From IMG/VR virus record IMGVR_UViG_3300042896_000052, positions 1-64,000 of that record: a stretch of 64,000 bases of DNA; one strand, given 5' to 3'. Positions 1 through 8,977 of the stretch are shown one piece after another; within the stretch, counting starts at the first letter, position 1; each line of letters opens with the position of its first letter. A program made the translations under genes and the position numbers. This stretch comes from a virus. Under the pieces are notes generated by a model. That model saw nothing but the letters and a program-made list of their open reading frames with translations, did no database searches and had not been told where the DNA came from.

Positions 1-334
1 CCAGCAAGTCAGCCTTAGTGGTTCCCAAGTTCGTAGCAACGTCTGCAATAGCCTTTTGCGTAGCAGCATCCCGAGTCATGCCAGCAGCTTCATTGACTGC
101 AATAGCGTCCGTAAGCTTGGTTTCGAGCGCCTTAACATTTGCGGTCAGTGCAGTCTCTACACCTGCAAGCTTGGTGTTTAGTGCCGCTTCCGTAGTTCCA
201 AGCTGGGCCAGCAAGTCAGCCTTAGTGGTTCCCAAGTTCGTAGCAACGTCTGCAATAGCCTTTTGCGTAGCAGCATCCCGAGTCATGCCAGCAGCTTCAT
301 TGACTGCAATAGCGTCCGTAAGCTTGGTTTCGAG
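1..334. repeat. 207-bp in-frame tandem repeat
   Basis: Bases 1-127 recur exactly at 208-334, a period of 207 bp (69 codons) inside the giant minus-strand gene. Bases 142-205 of the first unit also recur exactly at 63937-64000. The repeat is coding (segments TKLTDAIAVNEAAGMTRDAA and TKLAGVETALT), so it is a protein repeat, not an intergenic element. Confidence 0.9.
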
Positions 335-3300
335 GGTAGCTACGTCCGTTTTAACGCCAGCCACGTCCGTCTTAACGCCAGATACATCAGCACCAAGGCT
401 CTTTAGCTGACTATTGAAGTCTGCCTTGACCAAGTTAATAGCATCGAGTGTCGCTTGATTAGCCCCAACGGAGAGGTTATCTAGCTGTTCAAAGATTGAG
501 TTGTATCGCGCTGCCTCCAGCCCTGCAGTGGCCTTACCCGCAAGCTCAGATTCCGAGTACACCCCAACAAGTTTGGCAATATCCGCCTGAGTAGGTTTTG
601 CTAGGCCGAGGGCCGCGTACGCAGCTTGAACTTCCCCGGCATCAGTTACCCTAGGGTCGGTATAGGTTGCGGCTTCTGCTTTAACTGCAGCTTCAGTAAC
701 GTCTGCACCGCTACGGACGAACTGGGCGACTTCTTCAGCCGTTGGGTTTGTGTACCCCAGATCAGTAAGGGTTTGGCGGGCCTCCGCCTCAGTAACCTGC
801 CTAGGGTTTACATAGGCCTCCACTGCGGCCTTAGCATCAGCCTCCGAAATCTTACCCGCCAAGCTTAGGGCCTCGGCGTCGGTCATGTTGTTGTACCCAA
901 GATCCCGCATCATCTGCTGAGCTTCTTGGGTCGTGGTAGCTAGCGGATCGTACTTAGTCGCAACCGCACCTAGCGAGGCTGCTTCATTAGTCTTTCCGAT
1001 GTACGCATTGACTTCCTCTTGCGTTGGGTCTGTGTACCCGAGGTCTGTCAGCATCTGCCGAACTTCTGCCTCATCCGTAACCAGCGGGTCTATAAACGAG
1101 TCGATAGCTGCAGGGGCGAAGTTGGGCGGGACGCTGCTGGTAAGTTGTTCTTTTACACCTAGGGCAGCATCGCTAATCGTTATGTCCCCGAGCTTTAACG
1201 GTGTCTCCTTATCGCTAGCAGTCCCAACAACCATATTGGGGTTCAGGGTACTCATGTCCGCGACTTGCGACCCACTACGTAACCCCCCAAGCGTCAGGTC
1301 TTCCCCTGTTGTAGTCCTACCGATAACCGTACTTGGAGCCATGATAGCGCCAGTAGTCCCCGCGCCGATCATTGCAGAGAACGTAGCCTGTACGTTTGCG
1401 GTTCCAATATCTAGTTCGGCGGATGGATCAATGAATTTCTGCTGGATAAGCGTTTGGGTAAACGTCTCAATGTACTCGCCAGCCGCACTAGTAGCCACTG
1501 CTTTTGTACCCTGAAGTGCAACGTTTGCAGCAGCACCTACCCCCCGTAAGTATGGAACCAGTATCGCAGCGTTGGCTAGAGCGTTTGCCGGCGCAGTAGT
1601 TGCGGCAGATAGCATCCCCCCGGTTACAGCGGCAGCACGAGCATCGGACTCTGAAGCCCCAGCTTTTATTTTGCCGTCGTAAATCGCTTTACCAGAAGAG
1701 CCGAAGACCTCTATACCATCAATAGCAGTTGCAACAACCGTGGCCAATGCAACTCCTGCGGCTACGGGGGCTCCAAGGACAGTTGCAAGCGCCCCTGCAA
1801 CTAAAGCCCCCCCGATAGGCAACAATTCCTGCGACCCCTCGCGCCCAAGGTATGCAAAGTATGCTGCGGGGTTCTCTTTAACAAGCTGAGCCGTTGCTTT
1901 GGCCTGATCGAACATACTACCGGTCTTAGCGATCTCCTTCATTCGCTTCGCTGTTGCATCCATCTGCGCGATTACGCTAGCGGGGGTATTAGCGTTACCC
2001 CAATCCTGCATAGTCTTGCCGAGGTTTGCGGCAGTATTATTCATGTCCGTGCCGAAGGCAAGGGAGTACGCGTTCGCCCATGTTTCTACCTGCTGCCCAA
2101 CACCGGAGGCTAGCGCAGCGGCAATAGGCTTGAGAATATTTGCATTCTCTGGGTCTGCCATCGTGGCTACCGCAAATATTTCCGCACGGGATGGCTCAGT
2201 AGCGCGAACAGTAATCTCAGTTGCGTCGTACGCGTTTGTATCCGGGTTCCAAATCTTCGGGGCGGTTGCAGCGTCGGACATGACCCACACCGGGTTACCT
2301 TTGTCAGTCAACACCAACTCTGCAGTACCGGCATTAAATTCGTCATTTGTTGCGAGGCGTCTACCTTCAGGCGTAGTGTATTCAGCCGCAGGGGGTTTAT
2401 GCCAATCGCCATAAGCGGAACCAACTACTTCAACGCTCCAAGGAGCGCTGCCCGTTGCGATTGTGGCGAGGGTTGTTGTGTTGCCGTTGACGATATCCTG
2501 TATCGACGCACCCTGCAGTACTTTTAGATTGTTCCCGTATTGGCGATCTACGTAGTCAATTATTTTAGATACTTCCTCTGGGGGTGCCGTGGCTATGTCG
2601 AGTCCCTTGCTCTCTAGGGCTGCAATTACAAGGCGGGACCGCTCTGCACCAATGGTAGCTTCTGCGGCTTTAAGGTTCGTAGGGGCCTTTGCGTCCTTAC
2701 CAGTATTCATCCAATGCGTGTACGGATCTGTCCCCGTAGGGAGGCCATTAATCTCTGCGTATTCCTTCGCGTTGAAGTTTGGATCTAGAACCGGAACAAG
2801 TTCCCGATTAGCTGTAGCCTCTGCGGCGTCAATCGCGGTTTGAATCGGAGCGGCTGTTTTGCCTAACCTATCTACCGCATCTGTGTACGTCTGCGCAATG
2901 GCGGGCTGTTGCCCCTGCAGGGTACTAACCGTAGCTTGCGCAGCATCGAGGGCCGGTTTGTATGTGTTGGTGTAGTCGGTATTAAGCGCCGTTCCGTAAG
3001 CATTTGCTGCGGCTGCGGTTGAATTAATAACGGCTACCTGTGCATTTTGTGTTGCGATCGACGCCCCGGTAGCTTGCAGTCTAGTTAACTCTGCCCTAGC
3101 GGCGGTATCAAGCCCGATAAGCCGGGTCTGCTCCGTTGCGCGAATATCAATTTGCGCCCTTATGTTGTTGTAGTCTGCAACAGCGGCTTCCTGCGCAAGC
3201 TGGTTATCCTGCAGCTTCGTCCCGGCGGCTTTAGCGGCGGTGTTCGTATCGGAGACACTGCCCACTGCAGACTTGAACTCGCTAGTCAGCATATTGCTCA

Positions 3301-4141
3301 GGGCTTTAGTCCCCGAGGCGGTGAGTGATTTCTCTAGCGCGGCGCTAACGTTCTTCCCCTGCAACGCTGCGGACGTGGTTGCCATTAACGCATTACCCGC
3401 TACCGCTGCCTGCTCTGCGGTTAGCTTAACCCCTGTCGTCTTCTCAAACTCTGCTAACGATTTTCCGACAATCTCGCTGGACTGGATGAGCGAGTTAATC
3501 AACGATGCGTTTACGTCGCCGTTAGCCAGCTTGGTAGCAACGAGGTTTTGAATGGTGTTGGCAACCTTCGGATATTCTTTCTGCAGGGTAGCAAACCCAT
3601 CCACTTTACCTAGTACGACAGGTAACGCAGCGCCGACACCCCCGGTTATAAATGCTTGTAGCGGGTCACCCCCAGTAACTACCGCACCGGCAGCGGCACC
3701 TGCGCCGGCCCCAATGATTTGCCCGGCGGTTTTACCGAATGCTTCGCCAGCAGCTTGACCCGCAACTTCACCTACCGCAACAGAAACTACTTGCGCTGCG
3801 GACGAGATAGCCATCGTCTTTACGACTTCCCCGATATCCTTACCCTTTGCAGCGGCGGCGGCACCATCAATCAACGGAATAGCCCACGCGTTACCCGTGG
3901 CAATCGCGGCTACTTTGGCAATAGCCTTTACCGGATCGTCGGCAATTGCGGCGAGTGTGTCTTTTACGACCCCACCAACTTGCTCGGCAGCAACGCCTAT
4001 TGCGTCGTAGACTTGGCTTGTGGCTTCCCGGACGGGAGTAGCGATTGAGCTAGCTACCCCACCAACTTGCTCGGCAGCAACGCCTACGGCGTCGTAAATC
4101 TGGCTTGCGGCTTCCCGAAAAGGTGTAACAATTGCGCTCAT
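1..4141 (-). CDS. Giant Ala/Thr-rich internal-virion-type protein, N-terminal part (gene leaves window)
   Basis: An unbroken minus-strand frame starts at the ATG at 4141 (overlapping the TGA of the upstream gene as ATGA) and stays open to base 1, giving 1380 residues. The N-terminus has a repeated segment (VREA..QVYDA.GVAAEQVGGV twice), then Gly/Ala-rich hydrophobic stretches (AGQIIGAGAGAAAGAVV) and a coiled-coil-like middle. Near residues 1050-1250 there are about four repeats around LTDLGYT.PT.EEV, followed by a 69-residue tandem repeat. The frame continues at the right end of the window (63203-64000) if two bases are added, so one protein of at least 1646 residues is likely. Composition, size and position between tail-hub and other giant genes suggest an ejection or internal virion protein. 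No enzymatic motif was recognised. The coding assignment is firm; the role is inference. Confidence 0.85.
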   Translation of the reverse strand, partial: MSAIVTPFREAASQIYDAVGVAAEQVGGVASSIATPVREATSQVYDAIGVAAEQVGGVVKDTLAAIADDPVKAIAKVAAIATGNAWAIPLIDGAAAAAKGKDIGEVVKTMAISSAAQVVSVAVGEVAGQAAGEAFGKTAGQIIGAGAGAAAGAVVTGGDPLQAFITGGVGAALPVVLGKVDGFATLQKEYPKVANTIQNLVATKLANGDVNASLINSLIQSSEIVGKSLAEFEKTTGVKLTAEQAAVAGNALMATTSAALQGKNVSAALEKSLTASGTKALSNMLTSEFKSAVGSVSDTNTAAKAAGTKLQDNQLAQEAAVADYNNIRAQIDIRATEQTRLIGLDTAARAELTRLQATGASIATQNAQVAVINSTAAAANAYGTALNTDYTNTYKPALDAAQATVSTLQGQQPAIAQTYTDAVDRLGKTAAPIQTAIDAAEATANRELVPVLDPNFNAKEYAEINGLPTGTDPYTHWMNTGKDAKAPTNLKAAEATIGAERSRLVIAALESKGLDIATAPPEEVSKIIDYVDRQYGNNLKVLQGASIQDIVNGNTTTLATIATGSAPWSVEVVGSAYGDWHKPPAAEYTTPEGRRLATNDEFNAGTAELVLTDKGNPVWVMSDAATAPKIWNPDTNAYDATEITVRATEPSRAEIFAVATMADPENANILKPIAAALASGVGQQVETWANAYSLAFGTDMNNTAANLGKTMQDWGNANTPASVIAQMDATAKRMKEIAKTGSMFDQAKATAQLVKENPAAYFAYLGREGSQELLPIGGALVAGALATVLGAPVAAGVALATVVATAIDGIEVFGSSGKAIYDGKIKAGASESDARAAAVTGGMLSAATTAPANALANAAILVPYLRGVGAAANVALQGTKAVATSAAGEYIETFTQTLIQQKFIDPSAELDIGTANVQATFSAMIGAGTTGAIMAPSTVIGRTTTGEDLTLGGLRSGSQVADMSTLNPNMVVGTASDKETPLKLGDITISDAALGVKEQLTSSVPPNFAPAAIDSFIDPLVTDEAEVRQMLTDLGYTDPTQEEVNAYIGKTNEAASLGAVATKYDPLATTTQEAQQMMRDLGYNNMTDAEALSLAGKISEADAKAAVEAYVNPRQVTEAEARQTLTDLGYTNPTAEEVAQFVRSGADVTEAAVKAEAATYTDPRVTDAGEVQAAYAALGLAKPTQADIAKLVGVYSESELAGKATAGLEAARYNSIFEQLDNLSVGANQATLDAINLVKADFNSQLKSLGADVSGVKTDVAGVKTDVATLETKLTDAIAVNEAAGMTRDAATQKAIADVATNLGTTKADLLAQLGTTEAALNTKLAGVETALTANVKALETKLTDAIAVNEAAGMTRDAATQKAIADVATNLGTTKADLL

Positions 4142-4605
4142 GCTAGCTCACTTCCAAATGTAATATGAACTTCGTATGAGCCATCCCCCACGGGGTATAT
4201 CCTAATGGTCTCGCCTTTAGTTATCGCCTTGCGCCTTTGTGCCTTAAATAGATTTAGAAACTTTTCGCCCTCAAACATGGTGTACACATCGGTTATCCCA
4301 AGGTTAAAAAGCCGTTTAAAATAGTTGGTCCCGTTGTGTAGTAAATTATGTGCAGTATCTGCATTAAATGCCCGCATCCATATTCCTTTTGTTTTTGGGG
4401 ACTCGGGTTTCACCGGGAGAACGTGCCCTAAAAACACAGTATTCCCAAACTGGACGATGTACGCATCGTCCATAGCCATCTCCCTAGCTAGCACTAGTAG
4501 GGTATCCCGTAGCGAATGTTTCTTTAAATCTTCGGGTGAGATAGAGTTTGCAATGACCGTGGGGCCATCTAGCTTTTGCTTCCGACTATCAACTATCGTA
4601 GCCAT
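4138..4605 (-). CDS. Third protein of the ACP-ketosynthase cassette; possible GNAT-like acyltransferase
   Basis: This is a 155-residue soluble protein. The ATG at 4605 is preferred over an upstream TTG because GAGGATATAGT directly precedes it. It lies 1 bp after the ketosynthase stop and overlaps the next gene by ATGA, so it is co-translated with both. The pattern of strand (YIVQFGNTVFLGHVLP), strand (KGIWMRAFNAD), helix, strand (ITDVYTMFEG) and helix (FLNLFKAQRRK) loosely resembles phage GNAT-type proteins such as T7 gp13, but no canonical acyl-CoA binding loop is visible. If it is a GNAT fold it could accept an acyl group from the neighbouring acyl carrier protein. That link is inference from context; the family is not recognised with confidence. 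Confidence 0.6.
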   Translation of the reverse strand: MATIVDSRKQKLDGPTVIANSISPEDLKKHSLRDTLLVLAREMAMDDAYIVQFGNTVFLGHVLPVKPESPKTKGIWMRAFNADTAHNLLHNGTNYFKRLFNLGITDVYTMFEGEKFLNLFKAQRRKAITKGETIRIYPVGDGSYEVHITFGSELA

Positions 4606-4606
4606 A

Positions 4607-5713
4607 CTATATCCTCGGGTCAAAAAGTGCTGCAGCGTATACGTTACCCATACCCGCAGCTAAACTTAAAAAAATCCCGGAAGTAGCAGGGACGTCGTGA
4701 GACAGGAACACGTTGTCAATGTCGGTTCGATTCGCTATACCGGGTATGATGCCACGATTCAAGTCATCTAGCAATAGTCCGGTCTCAAGGAGTCCGCTAG
4801 CTGCTAAGGTATGCCCGATTCGTTGTTTATACGAGGTTGCAACAAACTCCGGTAAGACCGACAGGATACCCGCTTTCTCAGCATTATTGTTAGTGGCCGT
4901 ACCAGTTCCGTGTGTCTTTACGATGTTCACTTCGCTAGGCGCTAGCTTGGCCACCATAAGCGCTCCCTCGATAGCTTTGCGGTATCCTTGCCCGTCAGCG
5001 CGTTGTCCCAGCGGGTTTGCAAAATCTTCTGCAGCGACGTATGCCCCAAGAAATTTAGCTCGCGGAGTATCAACTGGGTTTCTCTCAAAAATAGCGAGGG
5101 CCGCACCTTGCCCAATATTAAACCCAGCGTTTATGGGATCAAAGGCGGAAGGTTTTACGTTGCTCTCGTCCTTAACCAGCAGGCTAGCTTTTGCTTGCCC
5201 AAAGAACTCAAGGGTAGAGTTATTCACTGAGTCTTCCATACCGAGCACGATAAACCGATCAAACCCAAAATTGTCCATCAGGTTCTTCATCTCCATAAGC
5301 ACTTTTAGGCTCGATGCGCAGGCGCTAGCGTCTGTGGATACGTAGTCAGACACCCCGAACATACTGGCAACGCGCCCCGCATAGATGTTGGTTAGGCATA
5401 CAAGCGGCAGCTTAAAGCGATAGTGCAGGGTTGAGTCCTCAGCATACTCTTTCTTTCCTCGAACACCCGCCCATCCTTGGGAGCCCCCCGCAAGGATAAA
5501 GCCGGTCTTACCCGCCACGGGGTTGTCGCTAACGTATGCAAGAAGTTCTGGCGTGATGACTTTATTCGCAAGGACGTGCGCCGGATATACCATCCCCGTC
5601 TTGGCTCGCTCATAGGTCTCTGGGAACCAATGTACCCGTTGCGGATACGGATGATCTAAGATTACGTCAGTGTGTGCGGTAGACGCGGTAGCATAGCGGG
5701 ACAGGTAAATCAT
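4607..5713 (-). CDS. Beta-ketoacyl-ACP synthase (KAS, FabF/FabB-like)
   Basis: This 368-residue condensing enzyme should carry out decarboxylative condensation of malonyl-ACP with an acyl thioester, or transfer or unload an acyl chain. All catalytic landmarks of the thiolase-fold KAS family are present: nucleophile Cys132 in DASACASS, His268 in THGTGT, and Lys296/His301 in KQRIGHTLAASG. Lys and the second His are five residues apart, as in FabF. The FDPINAGFNIGQGAA segment and the C-terminal AAGMGNVYAAALF also match the family. It is about 40 residues shorter than bacterial FabF (about 410). It overlaps the ACP gene by ATGA, which implies a working pair. It sits in the late operon between tail-hub and giant virion genes, with no ketoreductase, dehydratase or malonyl transferase nearby. 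Family assignment is strong; substrate and role are unknown. Confidence 0.9.
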   Translation of the reverse strand: MIYLSRYATASTAHTDVILDHPYPQRVHWFPETYERAKTGMVYPAHVLANKVITPELLAYVSDNPVAGKTGFILAGGSQGWAGVRGKKEYAEDSTLHYRFKLPLVCLTNIYAGRVASMFGVSDYVSTDASACASSLKVLMEMKNLMDNFGFDRFIVLGMEDSVNNSTLEFFGQAKASLLVKDESNVKPSAFDPINAGFNIGQGAALAIFERNPVDTPRAKFLGAYVAAEDFANPLGQRADGQGYRKAIEGALMVAKLAPSEVNIVKTHGTGTATNNNAEKAGILSVLPEFVATSYKQRIGHTLAASGLLETGLLLDDLNRGIIPGIANRTDIDNVFLSHDVPATSGIFLSLAAGMGNVYAAALFDPRI

Positions 5714-5991
5714 TGGATCATCCCCAATGCTTCTTCCGTTGTTACCGGGGACTGTGTTTTATGCGCCTGCAAAAGATCATGCAATTCCCGCACAGTTGTG
5801 TATTTAAGATCCTGCATAACTGACTCTTCGATGCCGTACACATCCCCAAAGTACATGCTGAGCATGATGTAGTCTAAGCTATCCAGCCCTAAATTTACAA
5901 ATTCATCATCTAAGGTATGCGCGAAGCTATCCTCTGCGCTGACAGGTTTAACGAGGGTGATAACCCCGTTGAAAAGTTTAATAAAGTCCAT
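5710..5991 (-). CDS. Acyl carrier protein
   Basis: This 93-residue acidic helical protein has the phosphopantetheine attachment motif LGLDSLDYIML; the modified residue would be Ser38. After modification by a host AcpS-type transferase (none is seen here) it would carry acyl chains as thioesters for the adjacent ketosynthase. The ATG at 5991 is chosen because GAGG lies five bases upstream; an in-frame ATG at 6018 lacks a Shine-Dalgarno sequence. Length and the helix-DSL-helix layout fit type II ACPs (about 78 residues), with a C-terminal extension. The ATGA overlap with the ketosynthase indicates translational coupling. It could alternatively serve as a decoy that binds host fatty-acid enzymes. 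Confidence 0.85.
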   Translation of the reverse strand: MDFIKLFNGVITLVKPVSAEDSFAHTLDDEFVNLGLDSLDYIMLSMYFGDVYGIEESVMQDLKYTTVRELHDLLQAHKTQSPVTTEEALGMIQ

Positions 5992-6052
5992 AAGCACCTC
6001 GTATTGAAGGGACTTCATTATGGCGTAAAAGCGAAACTGAATGCCTCGGCAG

Positions 6053-6307
6053 TTAGACTTTTACTTTGAGCACGTTACCTGCAGTGGTATCGCGGTACAC
6101 ATCCCCCACACGGAGCGTAGCTAGTGAAGCTTCAGTTGGCAGGGTTTTGAGGTCTAAGTTTAACCCAGCTACGCTCAGTAACTGCACCGCATTTAAATCC
6201 ACAAAATACAACCGCAAGACGTTAAGTAGTTTGCTCATGTGCCCAGCATCGTACTCCGCAGGGGCCACCGGTAAGTTGGGTGGGTTGCGGGTGTTGAACA
6301 TCCCCAT
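6053..6307 (-). CDS. Small conserved-looking phage protein, unknown
   Basis: This 84-residue protein starts at the ATG at 6307, which follows GGAGGGG at good spacing; an upstream in-frame start would overlap the tail-hub gene. It begins MGMFNTRNPPNLPVAP and ends in a short beta-rich segment (RVGDVYRDTTAGNVLKVKV). That ending is the kind of tail seen on small structural or assembly proteins next to phage tail-hub genes. There are no membrane segments or catalytic motifs. It is translated immediately after the tail-hub protein and before the ACP. Function unknown. Confidence 0.7.
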   Translation of the reverse strand: MGMFNTRNPPNLPVAPAEYDAGHMSKLLNVLRLYFVDLNAVQLLSVAGLNLDLKTLPTEASLATLRVGDVYRDTTAGNVLKVKV

Positions 6308-6308
6308 A

Positions 6309-8456
6309 TCAACCCCTCCGTCCGTCAGGGCGTATGTCAATCCGGGGTGAACCTAGCTGCCACTGAACACCAAGCGCCGTAGAGTTAACCTTAATGGACA
6401 TTTGCCGGCCGCGCACGCGAACAAATACTTGCCCGGTGAACTGCTCTACGGGAACTGTTGCCGACCTAACCACCGGAGCCGTGTTCGTACCGCCCACCGA
6501 AGTAGGATCGTTGTAGCCCGAGCCAGAGTTTTTAAGTGGTAGCAAGGTCATGGAGATCGCGGGGTTCTCGGCTGTAGACCCTCTGAATGTGACATCCGGC
6601 AGTATGCGGTTGATGAAAGCAAACTGGTGCCCATCCCCGATATCAAACTCTGAAGACGTAATCGTGGCTTCGATTGGTAGCAACGCATTGATCCCATAGA
6701 TACCATCATCCACACCATTCTCATGCTGTACGATATTGTTTGCATATGTTGCAGCTATCGGGTACTCCGTAATACCGCTGTCCAACCATGCGGTGCGCCC
6801 CATAGTCCCGTAGTACCACACATCCTCCACGTAGTTATAGATGACGTATTTGTCAACTACCGTAGAGTTCGCAGCGCAGTAAAACCACCAAATCTCGTTA
6901 AACCCCTCATTGGTTCCCGCAGTTACTTGGTACCGTTGCGTGAAGTTAAGGTCTCCGAACACGTACTGGCGCAGGTCACATCGTAGTGTGGAGACCGTAC
7001 CGTCGTACTTATAGAACTTGTCGATGCCCATCCAATAGGCTACCCCCGAGGCGACAATCGCACTATTTGGCCCCATGCTAGACACGTTATCCGCCAAAAG
7101 GGTTGAGCCCCATACGACAGGAGCCCCAAGGAACTGCAGGGAGTACATCGCTTGGTCAGTCCAAACCAGAATCTCCTGCCGCACTTGGATTGCAGTGGAT
7201 ATCTCAGACCCATGCGATAGGCGCAAGTCCCCGGCTTGGTTCAATGCCGTTGGTGTCCAGTCGGTAATATTCTCTTGATCGCACCAGCGGATTAGCATCG
7301 GGTCAAGTACCGCGCTACCGATTGGATTGGCTCCAAATGCAAGGACGAAACGCGATACGTCCGACACAAGGATGTCCTGCACCGTAGTGGGCACCCCCGT
7401 TGCGCCGGGTAGTGACGTGACATTCACGGCCCGAACGGAAGGGCCTGTAGAAGAATACCAGTAGTACAAGCCACCATAGCGCGGCACAAACACCAAGTCT
7501 TCTCCGAAATTCATCTGCGACCACAGACGGAGTTCTGCGTTGCTGACCGTACCCACACCCCAAGAGCCATAGCCCCAAGGGCCGGCACCCCACCCGCGAG
7601 ACGGAATTTGATACTCCGGACCCGTATTGATCTGGTAGGCTGCTAGAACAGCAGTGCCGCCGCCCGTAGCAGTGGATGTAGCTGCGGTAGCCGCAACAAA
7701 CTCATAGCTGTCCGCATCCACAACCCGCGTTATCTGCTGCTCTTTGTTTATGTCCCCCGCAGGGACGCCCCCGGTAGCCGTAGCCCCGCTAAAGGTAACG
7801 AAGTCGTTGGCAATTGCGCCATGAGCGGTGTGCGTTACCGTGATGGTGTTGGAGGTATTTACCGTTGCGAACGGATTAGCACCCAGTGTCTGCGCTTGAA
7901 TAATGTATGCAGCAGCAACAGCACCACCGCCAGTAGCTACGGATGTAGCGGCAGTTGCGACCAAGATATGGTACGTGTTGGCAGCTATCGGGCCAATAAT
8001 CGTGTGCTGCTGACTCAAGTCAGCGGCTGGAACACCACCTACTACGCCGGAACCCGTGAAAGTAACTAAGTCCCCTATCTGCGCCCCGTGAGCAGCATCA
8101 GTTACCAGAATGTCGGTAGGTGCCCCTAGGTTGGTAGTAAACGGGTTGGTGAGTGCTGCGCTGTAGTCATACGTGCGGATTGGAGTGATGTCGAAATAGG
8201 AGCCACCACGGGCTACATAGAACTTCAAATCCGTACCTAGCCCAAGGTATTTAATGCTGCTAAGGGTTACCCACTGCCATAAGGAACGGCATACGCCGAG
8301 GAACGTGTTAGCGGAGACACGCATCCAACCGCCAATTTTCTCAGGTGTACCTTGGCGAAAGCGTATTTTGTCGGATTCGTACCACCCACCCTCTGTTGTG
8401 TAGCGGGTATTTTCACGGTTTAGGCCACTCTTAAGTGTAATCTTCTGTAATGGCAC
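6309..8456 (-). CDS. Tail hub / tail accessory structural protein
   Basis: This 715-residue virion protein begins MPLQKITLKSGLNRENTRY and contains WYESDKIRFRQGTPEKIGGW, the style of start seen in short-tailed phage tail-hub or DNA-stabilisation proteins (P22 gp10-like role, by context). Between about residues 115 and 275 it carries a duplicated 70-90-residue beta-rich module (HGAQIGDLVTFTGSG... and HGAIANDFVTFSGAT...), each ending in ATAATS.ATGGG. A Gly/Trp motif (GWGAGPWGYGSWGVGT) follows, echoed by WGVGTWGTDKWGG in the gene at 12593-13285. The second half looks like a beta-propeller-type structural domain. It directly precedes lysis genes in coordinates and follows them in transcription. 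Virion role likely; exact counterpart uncertain. Confidence 0.7.
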   Translation of the reverse strand: MPLQKITLKSGLNRENTRYTTEGGWYESDKIRFRQGTPEKIGGWMRVSANTFLGVCRSLWQWVTLSSIKYLGLGTDLKFYVARGGSYFDITPIRTYDYSAALTNPFTTNLGAPTDILVTDAAHGAQIGDLVTFTGSGVVGGVPAADLSQQHTIIGPIAANTYHILVATAATSVATGGGAVAAAYIIQAQTLGANPFATVNTSNTITVTHTAHGAIANDFVTFSGATATGGVPAGDINKEQQITRVVDADSYEFVAATAATSTATGGGTAVLAAYQINTGPEYQIPSRGWGAGPWGYGSWGVGTVSNAELRLWSQMNFGEDLVFVPRYGGLYYWYSSTGPSVRAVNVTSLPGATGVPTTVQDILVSDVSRFVLAFGANPIGSAVLDPMLIRWCDQENITDWTPTALNQAGDLRLSHGSEISTAIQVRQEILVWTDQAMYSLQFLGAPVVWGSTLLADNVSSMGPNSAIVASGVAYWMGIDKFYKYDGTVSTLRCDLRQYVFGDLNFTQRYQVTAGTNEGFNEIWWFYCAANSTVVDKYVIYNYVEDVWYYGTMGRTAWLDSGITEYPIAATYANNIVQHENGVDDGIYGINALLPIEATITSSEFDIGDGHQFAFINRILPDVTFRGSTAENPAISMTLLPLKNSGSGYNDPTSVGGTNTAPVVRSATVPVEQFTGQVFVRVRGRQMSIKVNSTALGVQWQLGSPRIDIRPDGRRG

Positions 8457-8464
8457 GGTTCACC

Positions 8465-8977
8465 TCATGCGGTCATGGCAAGGGCTTCATTGTTGACAGC
8501 TTCAACGCGTGTCTCCCAGCCTTTGCCAAATGTTGTAAATGTAGGTAGCTCCTTGAGGAACGCCAACCTTGCGTCATTGTAGTCCTCAATGAGTTTTTTA
8601 AGGTCTTTTCCCGCCAGTATGAGAATGGTCTTGGGCCCGATGAACCCATCCGGCAACGTGCCCACTAGCTTCTGCAGCACCTTAGCAGCCCGTCCGGGGC
8701 CGGAGTTCACCGCGAAATCAAACACGGCATGGTCTAAACCTGCTGGCAGCAGATCACCGGACACCTTGTCCCAGTACTTGCGGCGGTACATGGGGTGGAT
8801 GTTCATCGGCTTCAGGGCACGCATATCCTTCTCAGTCACGGGGTGGCCGACCCACTCTTCCCATACTGCTTTGGTAACGCCCATGTTTGTCATACCTCCG
8901 GGATCGAGCGGATGGTGAACGTACCCCCCTTCATGCGAGAGTAGTGCCGTCATTGCCGTAGCGAACGTTTCTTTCAT
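8465..8977 (-). CDS. Endolysin, glycoside hydrolase family 108 (N-acetylmuramidase)
   Basis: This 170-residue cell-wall hydrolase degrades peptidoglycan at the end of infection. The N-terminus has the GH108 catalytic motif in SHEGGYVHHPLDPGG (Glu16 as acid), followed by GMTNMGVTKAVW. A C-terminal peptidoglycan-binding-type helix set (NSGPGRAAKVLQKL, LPDGFIGPKT) completes the fold, as in N4 gp61-like lysins. No signal peptide or signal-anchor is evident, so it should depend on the holin encoded immediately upstream. The two genes overlap by 4 bp. Confidence 0.92.
   Translation of the reverse strand: MKETFATAMTALLSHEGGYVHHPLDPGGMTNMGVTKAVWEEWVGHPVTEKDMRALKPMNIHPMYRRKYWDKVSGDLLPAGLDHAVFDFAVNSGPGRAAKVLQKLVGTLPDGFIGPKTILILAGKDLKKLIEDYNDARLAFLKELPTFTTFGKGWETRVEAVNNEALAMTA

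Noticed and set aside
1-334. CRISPR-like direct repeats
   Set aside because: The 207-bp repeat is coding, in frame and without spacers, so it is a protein tandem repeat.
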